Origin: Chitinophagaceae bacterium UBA1946
GTDB lineage: Bacteria > Bacteroidota > Bacteroidia > Chitinophagales > Chitinophagaceae
NCBI GenBank assembly: GCA_002336815.1
Contig: DDEU01000056.1
Span: 28,347-92,346, forward strand
Length of the DNA: 64,000 nt
Direction: 5' to 3'
In this document: in pieces, positions 8,365 through 17,738 of the stretch
Position numbering within the stretch: the stretch's first letter is position 1
Layout of the letters: each line of letters opens with the position of its first letter
Position numbers and translations under genes: made by a program
The notes under the pieces: generated by a model
Told to the model about the DNA's origin: nothing
The model's input: the letters and a program-made list of their open reading frames with translations, nothing else
Databases searched by the model: none

Positions 8365-11115
8365 TTAGAATATGTTGTAACCAAAACTCACATAATACAA
8401 TCCGCCGATCACCGCATTGCCCATGCCATTGGTGTAATACTCATTCAGCAGGTTGTTGGCTCCCAGTTTGATAACAGATTTTGCAGCAGGCAGCCTGAAA
8501 CTCAACTGTGCATCAAGTGTGTGTACCGCATTGATATCCCCGTTCGAAAAGTCGCCTTCATAGTAAAAAGCATCCTGCCAGCGGTAAGTAACGTTAAAGC
8601 CTAAACGCTTTTTATATCCAAATCCTGTATTGCCAACACTGAGGTTGGTACGGTACTTTGGTGTGCTGAAATAAGTTTTGAATCCTGCCGGTACATCCTT
8701 CAATTCATCAGAAGATAAATTTGCTGCTACCTGGAAATTGGCAGGCAGTTTATAATCAAGACTGAGACCGTATCCAAAGGTTTTTACTTTTGAAGTAGTG
8801 TTTACTGGGATAGAAAAAATATTGCCGAGGTCGCCTGCAGGTTTGCCGGCAGCAAGGTCTGCAGCCAGTTGCGACTGTGAGCCGCTGTATGGTGCGATGA
8901 TGAGGCGGCGTGTGATGAAATTCTGGTATTGTCCATAATATCCATACACATCAATCAATAATTTTCCCTGTGCTAACAGTCCCTTGTATCCTAATTCAAC
9001 TGTGCTTACAGATTCCGGTTTGAAATCTGCTTTCTGGTAAGCCGAAACATCATCCAGGTAAAAAGTTGGTTTGCTGCTGAAGCCATAATAACCATCGAAG
9101 AAATTATTACCACCCACCAGTTTTACATTGCCGCCCACATCCAAACGGATCCATTGTTGTTGTGTACTTGGAAAACGATACGCTGTTTGATAGCTCACCC
9201 TTACGTTGTTATTTTCCGCCACTTTTACCAGCGCAGTTACTCTTGGTGTAAACCGGCCTTTGAAGTTTTCGTTCTTGTCATACCTGCCACTCACTGTTAA
9301 CTTCAATACATCATTCAGTAATTTTTTGGTGGCCTGTACATAAGCGCCCATTTCATTGATACCGATCTTACCGGCAGAATCTGCAAACAGGGTTCCTTCG
9401 CTGTTAAGCACATAGCGCTTGTAGTTGGCACCCACCAATACATCTGCAAATTTTCCTGTGTAATCACTCAGGTTATACTGCCCTTCAACCTGGTAAAGAT
9501 TTGTTCTGTCTACAAATAAGCCGCCTCCTTTGCCGATAGGAATGGCCCTTAATGAATCAAATGCTTTTTTAAATCTCGCAGAACCGGGTTCATACCTTCC
9601 GGCATCTGCAGTTTTACGTGCCTGTGTTTGCGCTTCAAAATCCGCCAACCCGTTCAGCCTGGCACCAAGATAAGTTTGTGCATAGGTAGAGAACCAGCCG
9701 GTAGCGCCACCACTTGGTTTTATTGCTTCGTTCAGTAACCGGGTGGTAACAGTGGCATTGTAACTTTCACCTGCATCTTCCTGCGTAGTGTATGCCCTGA
9801 GCATCCAGTTCTTATTATTGAACTCTAATTTGTACTGTCCCATTTTCAAATTCCTTAAACTATAGCGGTCACTACCGGTGTACACCGTATTACCATTACC
9901 CCAGTAACCGGAAATGATGGCTTCTGTACCGGAAGAGATTTTATAATGCAGGGCACCGGATAATTTAAGGTTGAGGGTTCTGTTATTCACCACATCTCTT
10001 TCATTATAGCCGGTACGTGATACATTGATGGGACGGCCACCGTTGAGGGTATCAATAAAATTTTTGAGGAAAGGAGCCGCAGTAGACCCGATGGTATTCA
10101 ATACTGCTGCCCTGATATCTGCGGTGGTTTCATCTCCGTACACATTTACCCCATCGTAATTGGGATCGGTAGCCCGGTCGCCCTTTACTATAAAACCATT
10201 GGTTCCTGTACGGGCATAGTTTCTTTTGTCATAGCCGAGCCAATCCTGTGCAGTGATCAACTCTGCACCCACTTTGAATGCAAACCTGTCGCTTAATTTT
10301 TTTGCAATGCGGATGGCGCCGTTCACATAGTTGGAAGCCTGGCGGAACTCATGACCGGTATTCATCACGCCTTCTTTTACCTGTACAGAGATGCCCTGGT
10401 ATTTAAATGGATTTTTACTGCTGATGAGTATCGTTCCGTTCATACCACCGGGGCCATACAGTGCAGAAGATGCGCCGGGCAACAGTTCCACGTTGTCTAC
10501 ATCCAGTTCGCTGAGGCCGATAAAACTACCCACTGAAAAATTAAGCCCGGGAGCCTGGTTATCCATTCCGTCAACAATCTGGTTGACACGGGTATTGCCA
10601 CTGCCGCCAAAACCACGTGTGGTAGGCGTTTTAAATGTAAGGGAAGAAGAAACGATGTCTACCCCCTTCAGGTTCCCGATCACATCATAATAAGTTGCAG
10701 CAGGCGAATTGCGGATGGCTGCAGTGCTGATGCGTTCGATAGACACCGGCGATTCCAATATCTTCTGGGATGTTTTGGTAGCGGAGATCACTACTTCCTG
10801 GCCCAGCACATTGGTGGGTTTAAAACTTACGTTCAACACCTGGGTAGCATCCGTTACGGTAACTTCCTGCAGTTCGAAGCCAACGGAGGAAAACAACAAG
10901 GTTACTGGTAATTTAGATACGGATAATTTAAAATTACCCTTATCATCGGTGTAGGTGCCGTTGCTGGTTCCTTTAATGGAAACCGATACAGCGGCGATAC
11001 TTTCCCTGGTAGCACTGTTTTCTACCTTTCCGGAAACGGAAGACTGGCCCATGGCGGCAATCGTACATAAATTCGCCACGAACAAAGCCACCAGGTAGCT
11101 TTTCATTTTTCTCAT
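8365..11115 (-). CDS. TonB-dependent outer-membrane receptor with carboxypeptidase-regulatory-like domain
   Basis: 916 residues. Signal peptide 1-23 ends in AAMG before Q24. A carboxypeptidase-D regulatory-like (CarboxypepD_reg-like) domain covers about 26-110 (VSGKVENSATRESIAAVSV, GTYTDDKGNFKL). A plug domain covers about 118-235 (SPVSIERISTAAIRNSPAAT; DGMDNQAPGLN; LPGASSALYGPGGMNGTI). The 22-strand barrel fills the rest and ends with aromatic F916, as expected for BAM recognition. It imports an unknown ligand with TonB energy. It lacks the long N-terminal layout and the SusD neighbour of SusC proteins, so it is the ordinary FecA/CirA-like type. The downstream partner is the FAS1 lipoprotein. 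Met4 (11106) is an alternative start. It diverges from purC with 135 bases between. Confidence 0.92.
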   Translation of the reverse strand: MRKMKSYLVALFVANLCTIAAMGQSSVSGKVENSATRESIAAVSVSIKGTSNGTYTDDKGNFKLSVSKLPVTLLFSSVGFELQEVTVTDATQVLNVSFKPTNVLGQEVVISATKTSQKILESPVSIERISTAAIRNSPAATYYDVIGNLKGVDIVSSSLTFKTPTTRGFGGSGNTRVNQIVDGMDNQAPGLNFSVGSFIGLSELDVDNVELLPGASSALYGPGGMNGTILISSKNPFKYQGISVQVKEGVMNTGHEFRQASNYVNGAIRIAKKLSDRFAFKVGAELITAQDWLGYDKRNYARTGTNGFIVKGDRATDPNYDGVNVYGDETTADIRAAVLNTIGSTAAPFLKNFIDTLNGGRPINVSRTGYNERDVVNNRTLNLKLSGALHYKISSGTEAIISGYWGNGNTVYTGSDRYSLRNLKMGQYKLEFNNKNWMLRAYTTQEDAGESYNATVTTRLLNEAIKPSGGATGWFSTYAQTYLGARLNGLADFEAQTQARKTADAGRYEPGSARFKKAFDSLRAIPIGKGGGLFVDRTNLYQVEGQYNLSDYTGKFADVLVGANYKRYVLNSEGTLFADSAGKIGINEMGAYVQATKKLLNDVLKLTVSGRYDKNENFKGRFTPRVTALVKVAENNNVRVSYQTAYRFPSTQQQWIRLDVGGNVKLVGGNNFFDGYYGFSSKPTFYLDDVSAYQKADFKPESVSTVELGYKGLLAQGKLLIDVYGYYGQYQNFITRRLIIAPYSGSQSQLAADLAAGKPAGDLGNIFSIPVNTTSKVKTFGYGLSLDYKLPANFQVAANLSSDELKDVPAGFKTYFSTPKYRTNLSVGNTGFGYKKRLGFNVTYRWQDAFYYEGDFSNGDINAVHTLDAQLSFRLPAAKSVIKLGANNLLNEYYTNGMGNAVIGGLYYVSFGYNIF

Positions 11116-11231
11116 ACAGCAATATTTAGCGGTTAATTTTCAGCAAAATAAGGAATGTTGGTACTTAATGGAAATTTATTTGTTACAGCCTGTTGAAATC
11201 TTGCTGCGATCATTATTGGCTGGTAAAACCG

Positions 11232-11252
11232 ATGCCACTAATTTAGTGGCAT
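11232..11252. promoter_or_regulatory. Perfect 21-bp palindrome overlapping the purC start codon
   Basis: ATGCCACTAA (11232-11241), a central T, then TTAGTGGCAT (11243-11252). The last two bases are the A and T of the purC ATG at 11251. As DNA it could be the operator of a dimeric repressor; as RNA it would form a 10-bp hairpin hiding the start codon. Its own first ATG opens a four-codon mini-ORF ending at TAG inside the palindrome. Which role is real cannot be told from the sequence. Confidence 0.6.
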
Positions 11253-12183
11253 GAAAGCAGCATTTGAGTTTAAACAGCAAACCGGTTTTTACAGCGGCAA
11301 AGTAAGAGATGTGTACAGTATTGCAGACAGGTGGCTGGTGATGATCGCAAGCAACCGCATCTCTGCCTTTGACGTGATACTTCCTGAACCCATTCCACAC
11401 AAAGGACAAGTATTAAATCAAATTGCTGCATACATGCTGCGTGCCAGCAGTGATATTTGCCCCAACTGGCTGTTAAGTACACCTACCGGCAACAGTAGTA
11501 TCGGAAAAAAATGTACGCCGTTCAAAGTTGAAATGGTGATAAGGGGCAATTTAACCGGGCACTCGTGGCGCACGTATCAAAGTGGCAACAAAGTGCTGTG
11601 TGGGGTAACGATGCCGGACGGCATGAAGGAGAACGATTTTTTCCCGGAACCAATCATTACACCTACTACAAAAGCAAGTGCAGGGCATGATGAAGACATC
11701 AGCAAAGAAGCTATTATAGAACAGGGTATCGTAAGCGCTGAAGACTATGCGGTGATTGAAAGTTATACCCGCCGGCTTTTTGCAAGAGGCAAACAACTGG
11801 CTGTAAAGCAGGGATTGATACTGGTGGATACCAAATACGAGTTTGGAAAAATTGATGAAACCATTTACCTGATGGACGAAATTCATACGCCCGATTCATC
11901 CAGGTATTTTTATGCCGATGGATTTGAAGAGCGGCAGGCGACCGGTGAAAAGCAACTACAACTGAGTAAAGAGTTTGTGAGGGAATGGCTGATCGCCAAC
12001 AATTTTATGGGCAAAGAAGGCCAGGAAGTACCGGCGATGAGCAAAGAGTGGATTGCGACTATTAGTGACCGTTATATTGAGCTGTACGAAAAGGTGATCG
12101 GGGAAAAATTTGTGCCGGTTGAATACAGCGACGAAGAACTGTTCACAATCATCTCTGCCGGGCTCGAAAAGCTGGAACATTAA
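11251..12183 (+). CDS. purC: Phosphoribosylaminoimidazole-succinocarboxamide synthase
   Basis: SAICAR synthetase, which joins CAIR and aspartate with ATP in de novo purine synthesis; cytosolic. At 310 residues it matches the longer, yeast-Ade1-like form. Recognisable motifs are YSGKVRDVY near the N-terminus (ATP loop), VMIASNRISAFDVILPEPIPHKG, GNLTGHSW, LILVDTKYEFGK, MDEIHTPDSSRY and SKEFVREWL. The ATG lies within a perfect palindrome (see 11232-11252) and no Shine-Dalgarno sequence is visible. It stands alone, divergent from the TonB receptor operon, without other pur genes in the window. Confidence 0.96.
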   Translation: MKAAFEFKQQTGFYSGKVRDVYSIADRWLVMIASNRISAFDVILPEPIPHKGQVLNQIAAYMLRASSDICPNWLLSTPTGNSSIGKKCTPFKVEMVIRGNLTGHSWRTYQSGNKVLCGVTMPDGMKENDFFPEPIITPTTKASAGHDEDISKEAIIEQGIVSAEDYAVIESYTRRLFARGKQLAVKQGLILVDTKYEFGKIDETIYLMDEIHTPDSSRYFYADGFEERQATGEKQLQLSKEFVREWLIANNFMGKEGQEVPAMSKEWIATISDRYIELYEKVIGEKFVPVEYSDEELFTIISAGLEKLEH

Positions 12184-12350
12184 GAAGCCTGCTGCCACAG
12201 CCATTTCATTTATGTGTGGCGCCGGAAACAATGGAAATATTTATTATGTATCAATATATCCCTATCTTTAGTTCCCTCTTTTAGCAATCCAATACTCCAT
12301 TAAAACCAGCCCCCTTTCATTAACCAGATTGATCACAAAATTTAAGGGCA

Positions 12351-14369
12351 ATGCGTTACTTGCTGTTAACGGGATGCTTATTTTTTTCTATTGCCTGTAT
12401 GGCACAGAAGAAAATGGATATCCTTTCTTCCAATATTGATAAGACGGTTTCGCCGTCGGACAACTTTTTTTTATATGCCAATGGTGGCTGGATCAAACGT
12501 ACACCAATACCGGCCAGCGAAAGCAACTGGGGCATCGGCAAAATTGTGCAGGAAGAAATCTACCAACGCATTCTTGGCATCAACAGGCAGGCTGCCCAAA
12601 CAAAGGCGGCTATTGGCAGTAACACGCAAAAGATCGGCGATTTCTGGAAGGCGGCCATGGACACAACTGCCATCAACCGTACCGGCCTTGCAGCATTAAA
12701 AAATCACCTGAAAAAAATTGACAGGATATCTTCTGCCAGTGAGCTCACCGCCATTGCAGCCTCCTTTCATATAGACGGGATCAACTGCTTTTTTAACGGC
12801 CAGGCAATGCAGGATGGCCGCAACAGCAACCTGATCGTATACAAGATGGAGCAGGGCGGTCTTGGGTTACCGAACAGGGAATATTATTTTAAAACCGATG
12901 ACCGAACAGCCGGTATAAGGACAGCGTATAAAAATTATATGGTGCTCACTTTTGTACAGCTTGGGATGAGCCCTGCATTTGCAGAGAAGTGTATGACAGA
13001 TGTGTTTGAACTGGAAACAAGGCTTGCTGCCGCCAGTAGAAAACTGGAAGACCTGAGAGATCCGTACAGCAACTACAACAAAATGACCATCCCTCAACTG
13101 GATGACCTGTGCAACACTTTTTACTGGAACGAATATTCAAAAAAGATTGGTATAGAAAATACACTGGATTCAATTGTAGTAGGGCAACCTGAATTTTTTA
13201 CCGCCCTTGGAAATGAAATCAAGAATACTGAAATGCCGGTATGGAAGAACTATTTAAAATTTCATTTGGTACAATCCTTTGCCAGCTATTTAGACAGCAC
13301 CACTTACAGCAATGCTTTTAATTTCCGTAAGCTGCTTACGGGCGCAAAGGAACCGAGGCCAAGGTGGAAAAGAGTGCTGGATGCGGAGGAGAGGGCAATG
13401 GGCGAATTGCTGGGCCAGTTATTCGTGAAAGAGTATTTTAACCAGGCTGCCAAAGAACGTTACAGCGCCCTGGTAGAAGCTATCAGGAACGCCTATGCGG
13501 AAAGGATCAGGAATCTTCCGTGGTTAACGGAAGCCACCAAACAAAAAGCGCTGGATAAACTTGCCAAACTGAGAAAAAAAGTAGGCTATCCTGACAAATG
13601 GAAAAACTACAGTTCGCTTGAAGTAAGTGACGGATCGTATCTCAACAATATCATCAGCGCCAATATTTTTGAACACTATTACAATGTAAAAAAATTAGGC
13701 AAACCGGCAGACCGTGATGAATGGGAAATGACCCCTCAAACTTACAATGCCTACTATAATCCCGGCAACAATGAAATTGTGTTACCAGCCGGTATTTTTG
13801 CCGTACCGGGCATGAAGGATGAAGAACTGGATGATGCTTTTGTATACGGTTATGCAGCGGCCAGCACCATCGGCCACGAGATGATCCATGGTTTTGATGA
13901 CCAGGGAAGACAGTATGATGCTGCCGGCAACCTGAACGACTGGTGGACAAAGGGAGATGCTGCAGCATTTACCGAAAGGGCTCAGAGTATTATCGGGCAG
14001 TTCAATGAATTTATTCCGGTTGACACCCTGCACATCAACGGGGATGCCACGCAGGGAGAAAACATTGCAGATATGGGAGGCTTACTGTTAGGCTTAGACG
14101 CTTTTAAAAAAACAGCCCAATACAGGCAGGGCAAGATTACCGGCGGGCAGCATCCATTGCAGCGATATTTCCTGGCTTATGCCTATAGCTGGATGTGGCA
14201 GGAAAAAAAAGAGCGCCTCGCTATGCAGGTAATGACCGATACGCATGCGCCGGCAATGGAAAGGGTGAATGGACCGTTGGTAAATATTGCCGAATTTTAC
14301 GAAGCCTTTGCTGTAAAAAATGGCGCTAAAATGTACAGGCCGGAAAAAGAGCGGGTGATGATTTGGTAA
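12351..14369 (+). CDS. M13 family zinc metallopeptidase (neprilysin / PepO type)
   Basis: 672 residues, full length for M13 endopeptidases, which cleave oligopeptides. The N-terminal segment ends IACMAQ; a normal signal peptide cut after MAQ is likeliest, although Cys17 leaves a lipobox possible. The Peptidase_M13_N half begins with PSDNFFLYANGGWI (about 36-49). The catalytic half holds HEMIH at 509-513, with Glu570 in GENIADMGG as third zinc ligand. Downstream HPLQRYF and the C-terminal MYRPEKERVMIW match the family end, where a final W is typical. Location is periplasmic or extracellular. It is 167 bases after purC, with no obvious operon link. The region after its stop is the triplicated repeat. 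Confidence 0.95.
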   Translation: MRYLLLTGCLFFSIACMAQKKMDILSSNIDKTVSPSDNFFLYANGGWIKRTPIPASESNWGIGKIVQEEIYQRILGINRQAAQTKAAIGSNTQKIGDFWKAAMDTTAINRTGLAALKNHLKKIDRISSASELTAIAASFHIDGINCFFNGQAMQDGRNSNLIVYKMEQGGLGLPNREYYFKTDDRTAGIRTAYKNYMVLTFVQLGMSPAFAEKCMTDVFELETRLAAASRKLEDLRDPYSNYNKMTIPQLDDLCNTFYWNEYSKKIGIENTLDSIVVGQPEFFTALGNEIKNTEMPVWKNYLKFHLVQSFASYLDSTTYSNAFNFRKLLTGAKEPRPRWKRVLDAEERAMGELLGQLFVKEYFNQAAKERYSALVEAIRNAYAERIRNLPWLTEATKQKALDKLAKLRKKVGYPDKWKNYSSLEVSDGSYLNNIISANIFEHYYNVKKLGKPADRDEWEMTPQTYNAYYNPGNNEIVLPAGIFAVPGMKDEELDDAFVYGYAAASTIGHEMIHGFDDQGRQYDAAGNLNDWWTKGDAAAFTERAQSIIGQFNEFIPVDTLHINGDATQGENIADMGGLLLGLDAFKKTAQYRQGKITGGQHPLQRYFLAYAYSWMWQEKKERLAMQVMTDTHAPAMERVNGPLVNIAEFYEAFAVKNGAKMYRPEKERVMIW

Positions 14370-14834
14370 ATGGGTGATCGTGAATGGTCAATAGTGAATG
14401 GTGAATTGGGAATAAAGAGACTTTACACATAGGCAGGTTATCCAGCCAATTCAACAATACAACAATTTTACAATGCAGCGACCGGCAAGATAACAAGCTA
14501 ACAATCACCAACACCCCATAAAAATAATATGCGTACAACATTAAGTGAATGGTGAATGGTGAATATTGAATGGTGAATAAGGAGATTTTACATGCAGGCT
14601 GACTTAACATTTAATACAACAATGCAACACTTTAACAATGCAGCGACCGGCGATATAACAGACTAACAATCACCAATACCCCATAAAACAATATGCGTAC
14701 AACATTAAGTGAATTGTGAATAGTGAATAAGGATTTACAAATAGGCAGGCTGTTCATTCAATACAACAATTTAACAATGCAGCCATCCGGCAATATAACC
14801 AGGTAACAATCATCGATACCCCCCATAAAACAAT
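14370..14834. repeat. Two upstream copies of the 5' region of the PH/SHOCT gene, in tandem
   Basis: This gene-free stretch is built from imperfect units of about 164 and 142 bases. Each ends in the same block, CCCCATAAAA, then AATATGCGTACAACATTAA. The third occurrence of that block is the real start of the next gene (ATG at 14835); the earlier two put an ATG at 14529 and 14693. Both decoy ATGs open eight-codon ORFs (MRTTLSEW and MRTTLSEL) closed by TGA. Shared internal words include AACAATGCAGCGACCGGC, AACAATCACCAA and runs of GTGAATGGTGAAT/AGTGAATAAGG. The duplication has thus multiplied the gene's leader and start codon. Confidence 0.85.
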
Positions 14835-15449
14835 ATGCGTACAACATTAAAGAAAGAAGAAAAAATACTGATCATTATCAGGCAGCACTGGATAAGACTG
14901 GTCCTCCCCTTTTTTTTGTGGCTGCTTGCGGCCACCTTATTGATATGGCTGGCCAGCACAACAGGGTTTATTATTACCCTGGTTGCCGCCCTTTACCCGA
15001 TGTACGAATACCTGAACTGGAAAAATAACCTGTGGTGTGTTACCAACCTGAGGGTAGTGGATGAGAGTGGCTTCTTTAGCCGTTACTCGAAAGAAAGTCC
15101 GCTTGACAAGATCAACAACGTGGAATACGACCAGACCGTTTGGGGTAGAATTTTTGGATTTGGCAGTGTAGATATTCAAACTGCTGCAGAACTCGGAGAA
15201 ACCACTTATGAAATGATCCACCATCCTAAACTGCTGAAAGATACCATTACACATGCACAGGAAGAATATAAAAAAATGCAGATCAGCAAACAGGCTGCCC
15301 AGCTAGCGGAGGCCATCGCAAGATCAGGCGTTGCAGCACAGCCTTCTCAACAACTGATCGCCGATGAACTGCAGAAATTATTTAACCTCTACCAACAGGG
15401 AGCCATATCCCAGGAAGAATATCAAGCCCAGAAAAATAAACTGTTGTAA
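14835..15449 (+). CDS. PH (YdbS/bPH_2-like) membrane protein with C-terminal SHOCT domain
   Basis: 204 residues. After a basic N-terminus (MRTTLKKEEK) come two membrane segments at about 20-42 and 44-58. A bacterial pleckstrin-homology (bPH_2) domain follows at about 60-145: WCVTNLRVVDESGFFSRYSK, the SPLDKINNVEYDQT motif, and GRIFGFGSVDIQTA. An Ala/Gln-rich helix leads to a SHOCT domain at about 172-204 (LFNLYQQGAISQEEYQAQKN KLL pattern), a short oligomerisation module. Family members sit in the cytoplasmic membrane; their biochemical role is not established. The start is set by the conserved N-terminus, and the same start sequence is duplicated twice upstream. Confidence 0.88.
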   Translation: MRTTLKKEEKILIIIRQHWIRLVLPFFLWLLAATLLIWLASTTGFIITLVAALYPMYEYLNWKNNLWCVTNLRVVDESGFFSRYSKESPLDKINNVEYDQTVWGRIFGFGSVDIQTAAELGETTYEMIHHPKLLKDTITHAQEEYKKMQISKQAAQLAEAIARSGVAAQPSQQLIADELQKLFNLYQQGAISQEEYQAQKNKLL

Positions 15450-15749
15450 AGAAGAAGCGTGTTTCAAAACCAGCGATCCATCACATTGAACAGACTGATT
15501 GCTGTGTCTCAAAAATCAAAATGAAAGCATTGATCCTGCAACAGCTTCTTTTATCAATATTGCCAGATGTTTTGTTATCAGCATTTTTACAACCAATAAA
15601 AACGATGGCAAAGGAACTATGAAATGAGCAGGCGTTACTCAATGGCATCGATGTCCGTTAAAATATGCAACACCGAAGAAGAGATGATAGAGAAAAATGA
15701 ACATCTTTTTTGACCGAACTTAAACACGGGTAGTTGTTGGCAGAATAAA
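15450..15749. other. Gene-free stretch between convergent genes
   Basis: 300 bases between the PH/SHOCT gene (+) and the M4 protease (-). I see no convincing coding frame, no U-tailed hairpin and no repeat here. Confidence 0.6.
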
Positions 15750-17735
15750 TCAATGCAGCGTAAAAGAGCAATTGTCCTGTTTAATGGTAACAGAAGATAA
15801 ACCTGTAGCAGAAAATACAACAGGTGCATTAAGCCCGACCACACTCACATCCCTGCCGGCCTTTAATACGATGTTACCATTTGTGGCACTTATACTGGTA
15901 CCGCTGCAACCACTGCCTGAAGCATTTACTATTAAACTCCTGATGGCAGTTTTTTCATACACAGTCCCTGCAGTACTAACATTTGCGCAGCTCAAGGCAG
16001 AAACATATAATGGATGCAGAAGGTCGCCGCCTACAGCATACCAGCTAATGGCGGTTTGTATGGCCTCGTTGGAGCAAACACCGTACAGATCCTCTGCTGC
16101 CTGTATGGCACCATTACGGGCGTCAATATATTTGGAAGATGGGGTGATATAATAAACGAGGCTGCGGTAAGCGATATCCCTTGCTTTTATATTTGTAATG
16201 CCCGTAACAGTAAAAGTATCCAGGTTATCATTTCTCCCACTTCCTCCTTTTGCCAAAAGATAGAACCAATGGTTTTGAACGCCACTATTCGTGTGTACAC
16301 CACAGTTATCCCCGGCAGCCTGCCCGGTACAGGTGTCTGTGTTAAACCAGTTAATGCCCAGGTAAGTATCCGGCTGACCACCCTGTTTAGGATTCCAAAA
16401 ACTCCTGATCGCTCCCCTGTCTTCTGCCACCAACCATGCTGAATTGGTTTCATTGGTACCCTCGGTCGTTTGTTCAATCATCTCTCCAAAAATATCAGCA
16501 AACGATTCGTTCAATCCCCCGATCTCCGCATAGTAAGCATTACCGGCTTCATCCTGGAAAACACCATGTGTAAACTCATGCCCCACGATATCAAGCGAAT
16601 TCCAGTCATCCGTATCCTGCACGCCGGAAGGGCCAATGCCAAAATTGGCAGCATTGCCAAAACAGCCCCAGCACGCATTCGCATAACTGCTCCCGTAAGT
16701 GCCATGATAGGCAGTCATTGTAGAACTGGCGGTACCATCCCAGCTTGTTCTTCCATGATAAGTATTGTAGTAGTTGTAGGTTGACTGTATCCCGAACTGT
16801 GTTTGTCCCGGGCTGCGCAATGCTATCCCCGACCAGGTGTTAGCGTTACTTGAAAACTCCAGGCCGTTGGCAATTAAAGAGTCGTTGATAAGATCGACGG
16901 TATGCAGCGTATTGGTCTGGCAATCGTTGATAAGATTGTAACTGTTGGTTGATGAATTGAACTTTGTATAAATTGTTTGGCTGCCGTTAAACGTAGTGCC
17001 CGCTGTTCCCGGGTTACATTCATAGCCCAATTTGTAACTATTTTTTATTGTTCTGTCAAGCGCATCTACAAATATTTTTTTTGACTTGCCTGGTTCATTG
17101 ATGTAAATGTCAAACATCCAGCCCAGTGAATAATCGGTTGTAAGTAATTCTTCATTTCTTGTAGCAGGATAAATACATAATTTTCCCTTCGGGAAAAAAG
17201 TAGCTGCAGGATTGTTCTCCTGCTGCTGTTTCATTTTTTCAAATGCCGGCATCAGCCACAGGTATTTTGAAGATGGCAAAAACGACAATGCTTTTTGCAG
17301 GGCATCTGGCTCTGTGATGGCGGGATAGGATGACAATGTTATGTTGCGGATGATATTTCCATTTACCAGGTAAACAATATTACCCGGCCGGCTATGAATG
17401 ATCATCATACTGCCTTCTACAGGGATGCCCTTGTAGTATTGCCTGTACTTTGAATGGGTAATTCCAAACCTGTCAGTAACTTTCTTTTCCAACCTCATTT
17501 CATCATTGGGTGTAAGGCCGAATACCGCAGCATACTGTTTGAAAACCTCTGCTTCATGTACCTGCTTCTCTTCCCTGAAAAAATACCAGCCCGGTTCACT
17601 GTTTGATTTCAAAATATCACCAGCATTCGCTGGTTTGTATTTCCTGTTGTTCTGGGCATGGCAGCAAACTGACACTGCACACAATGCAGCAACAGCGATC
17701 AAATATTTTATATTATTGCCAGTCATGGTGTACAA
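15750..17735 (-). CDS. M4 (thermolysin-like) secreted zinc metalloprotease
   Basis: 661 residues. A signal peptide of about 27 residues ends VCCHAQ. A fungalysin/thermolysin-type propeptide (FTP and PepSY-like, about 50-215) includes HSKYRQYYKGIPVEGSMMIIH. The peptidase domain has HEFTH at 386-390 and Glu410 in GGLNESFAD, the two-His-one-Glu zinc site with normal spacing, then NSGVQNHWFYLLA with the C-terminal catalytic His region. After about 575 a beta-rich tail resembles the short stacked C-terminal domains found in secreted Bacteroidota proteins. It starts three bases after the stop of the fibre-like gene, so they form an operon. Start alternatives are 17735 or Met4 (17726). Confidence 0.94.
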   Translation of the reverse strand: MYTMTGNNIKYLIAVAALCAVSVCCHAQNNRKYKPANAGDILKSNSEPGWYFFREEKQVHEAEVFKQYAAVFGLTPNDEMRLEKKVTDRFGITHSKYRQYYKGIPVEGSMMIIHSRPGNIVYLVNGNIIRNITLSSYPAITEPDALQKALSFLPSSKYLWLMPAFEKMKQQQENNPAATFFPKGKLCIYPATRNEELLTTDYSLGWMFDIYINEPGKSKKIFVDALDRTIKNSYKLGYECNPGTAGTTFNGSQTIYTKFNSSTNSYNLINDCQTNTLHTVDLINDSLIANGLEFSSNANTWSGIALRSPGQTQFGIQSTYNYYNTYHGRTSWDGTASSTMTAYHGTYGSSYANACWGCFGNAANFGIGPSGVQDTDDWNSLDIVGHEFTHGVFQDEAGNAYYAEIGGLNESFADIFGEMIEQTTEGTNETNSAWLVAEDRGAIRSFWNPKQGGQPDTYLGINWFNTDTCTGQAAGDNCGVHTNSGVQNHWFYLLAKGGSGRNDNLDTFTVTGITNIKARDIAYRSLVYYITPSSKYIDARNGAIQAAEDLYGVCSNEAIQTAISWYAVGGDLLHPLYVSALSCANVSTAGTVYEKTAIRSLIVNASGSGCSGTSISATNGNIVLKAGRDVSVVGLNAPVVFSATGLSSVTIKQDNCSFTLH

Positions 17736-17738
17736 GAT

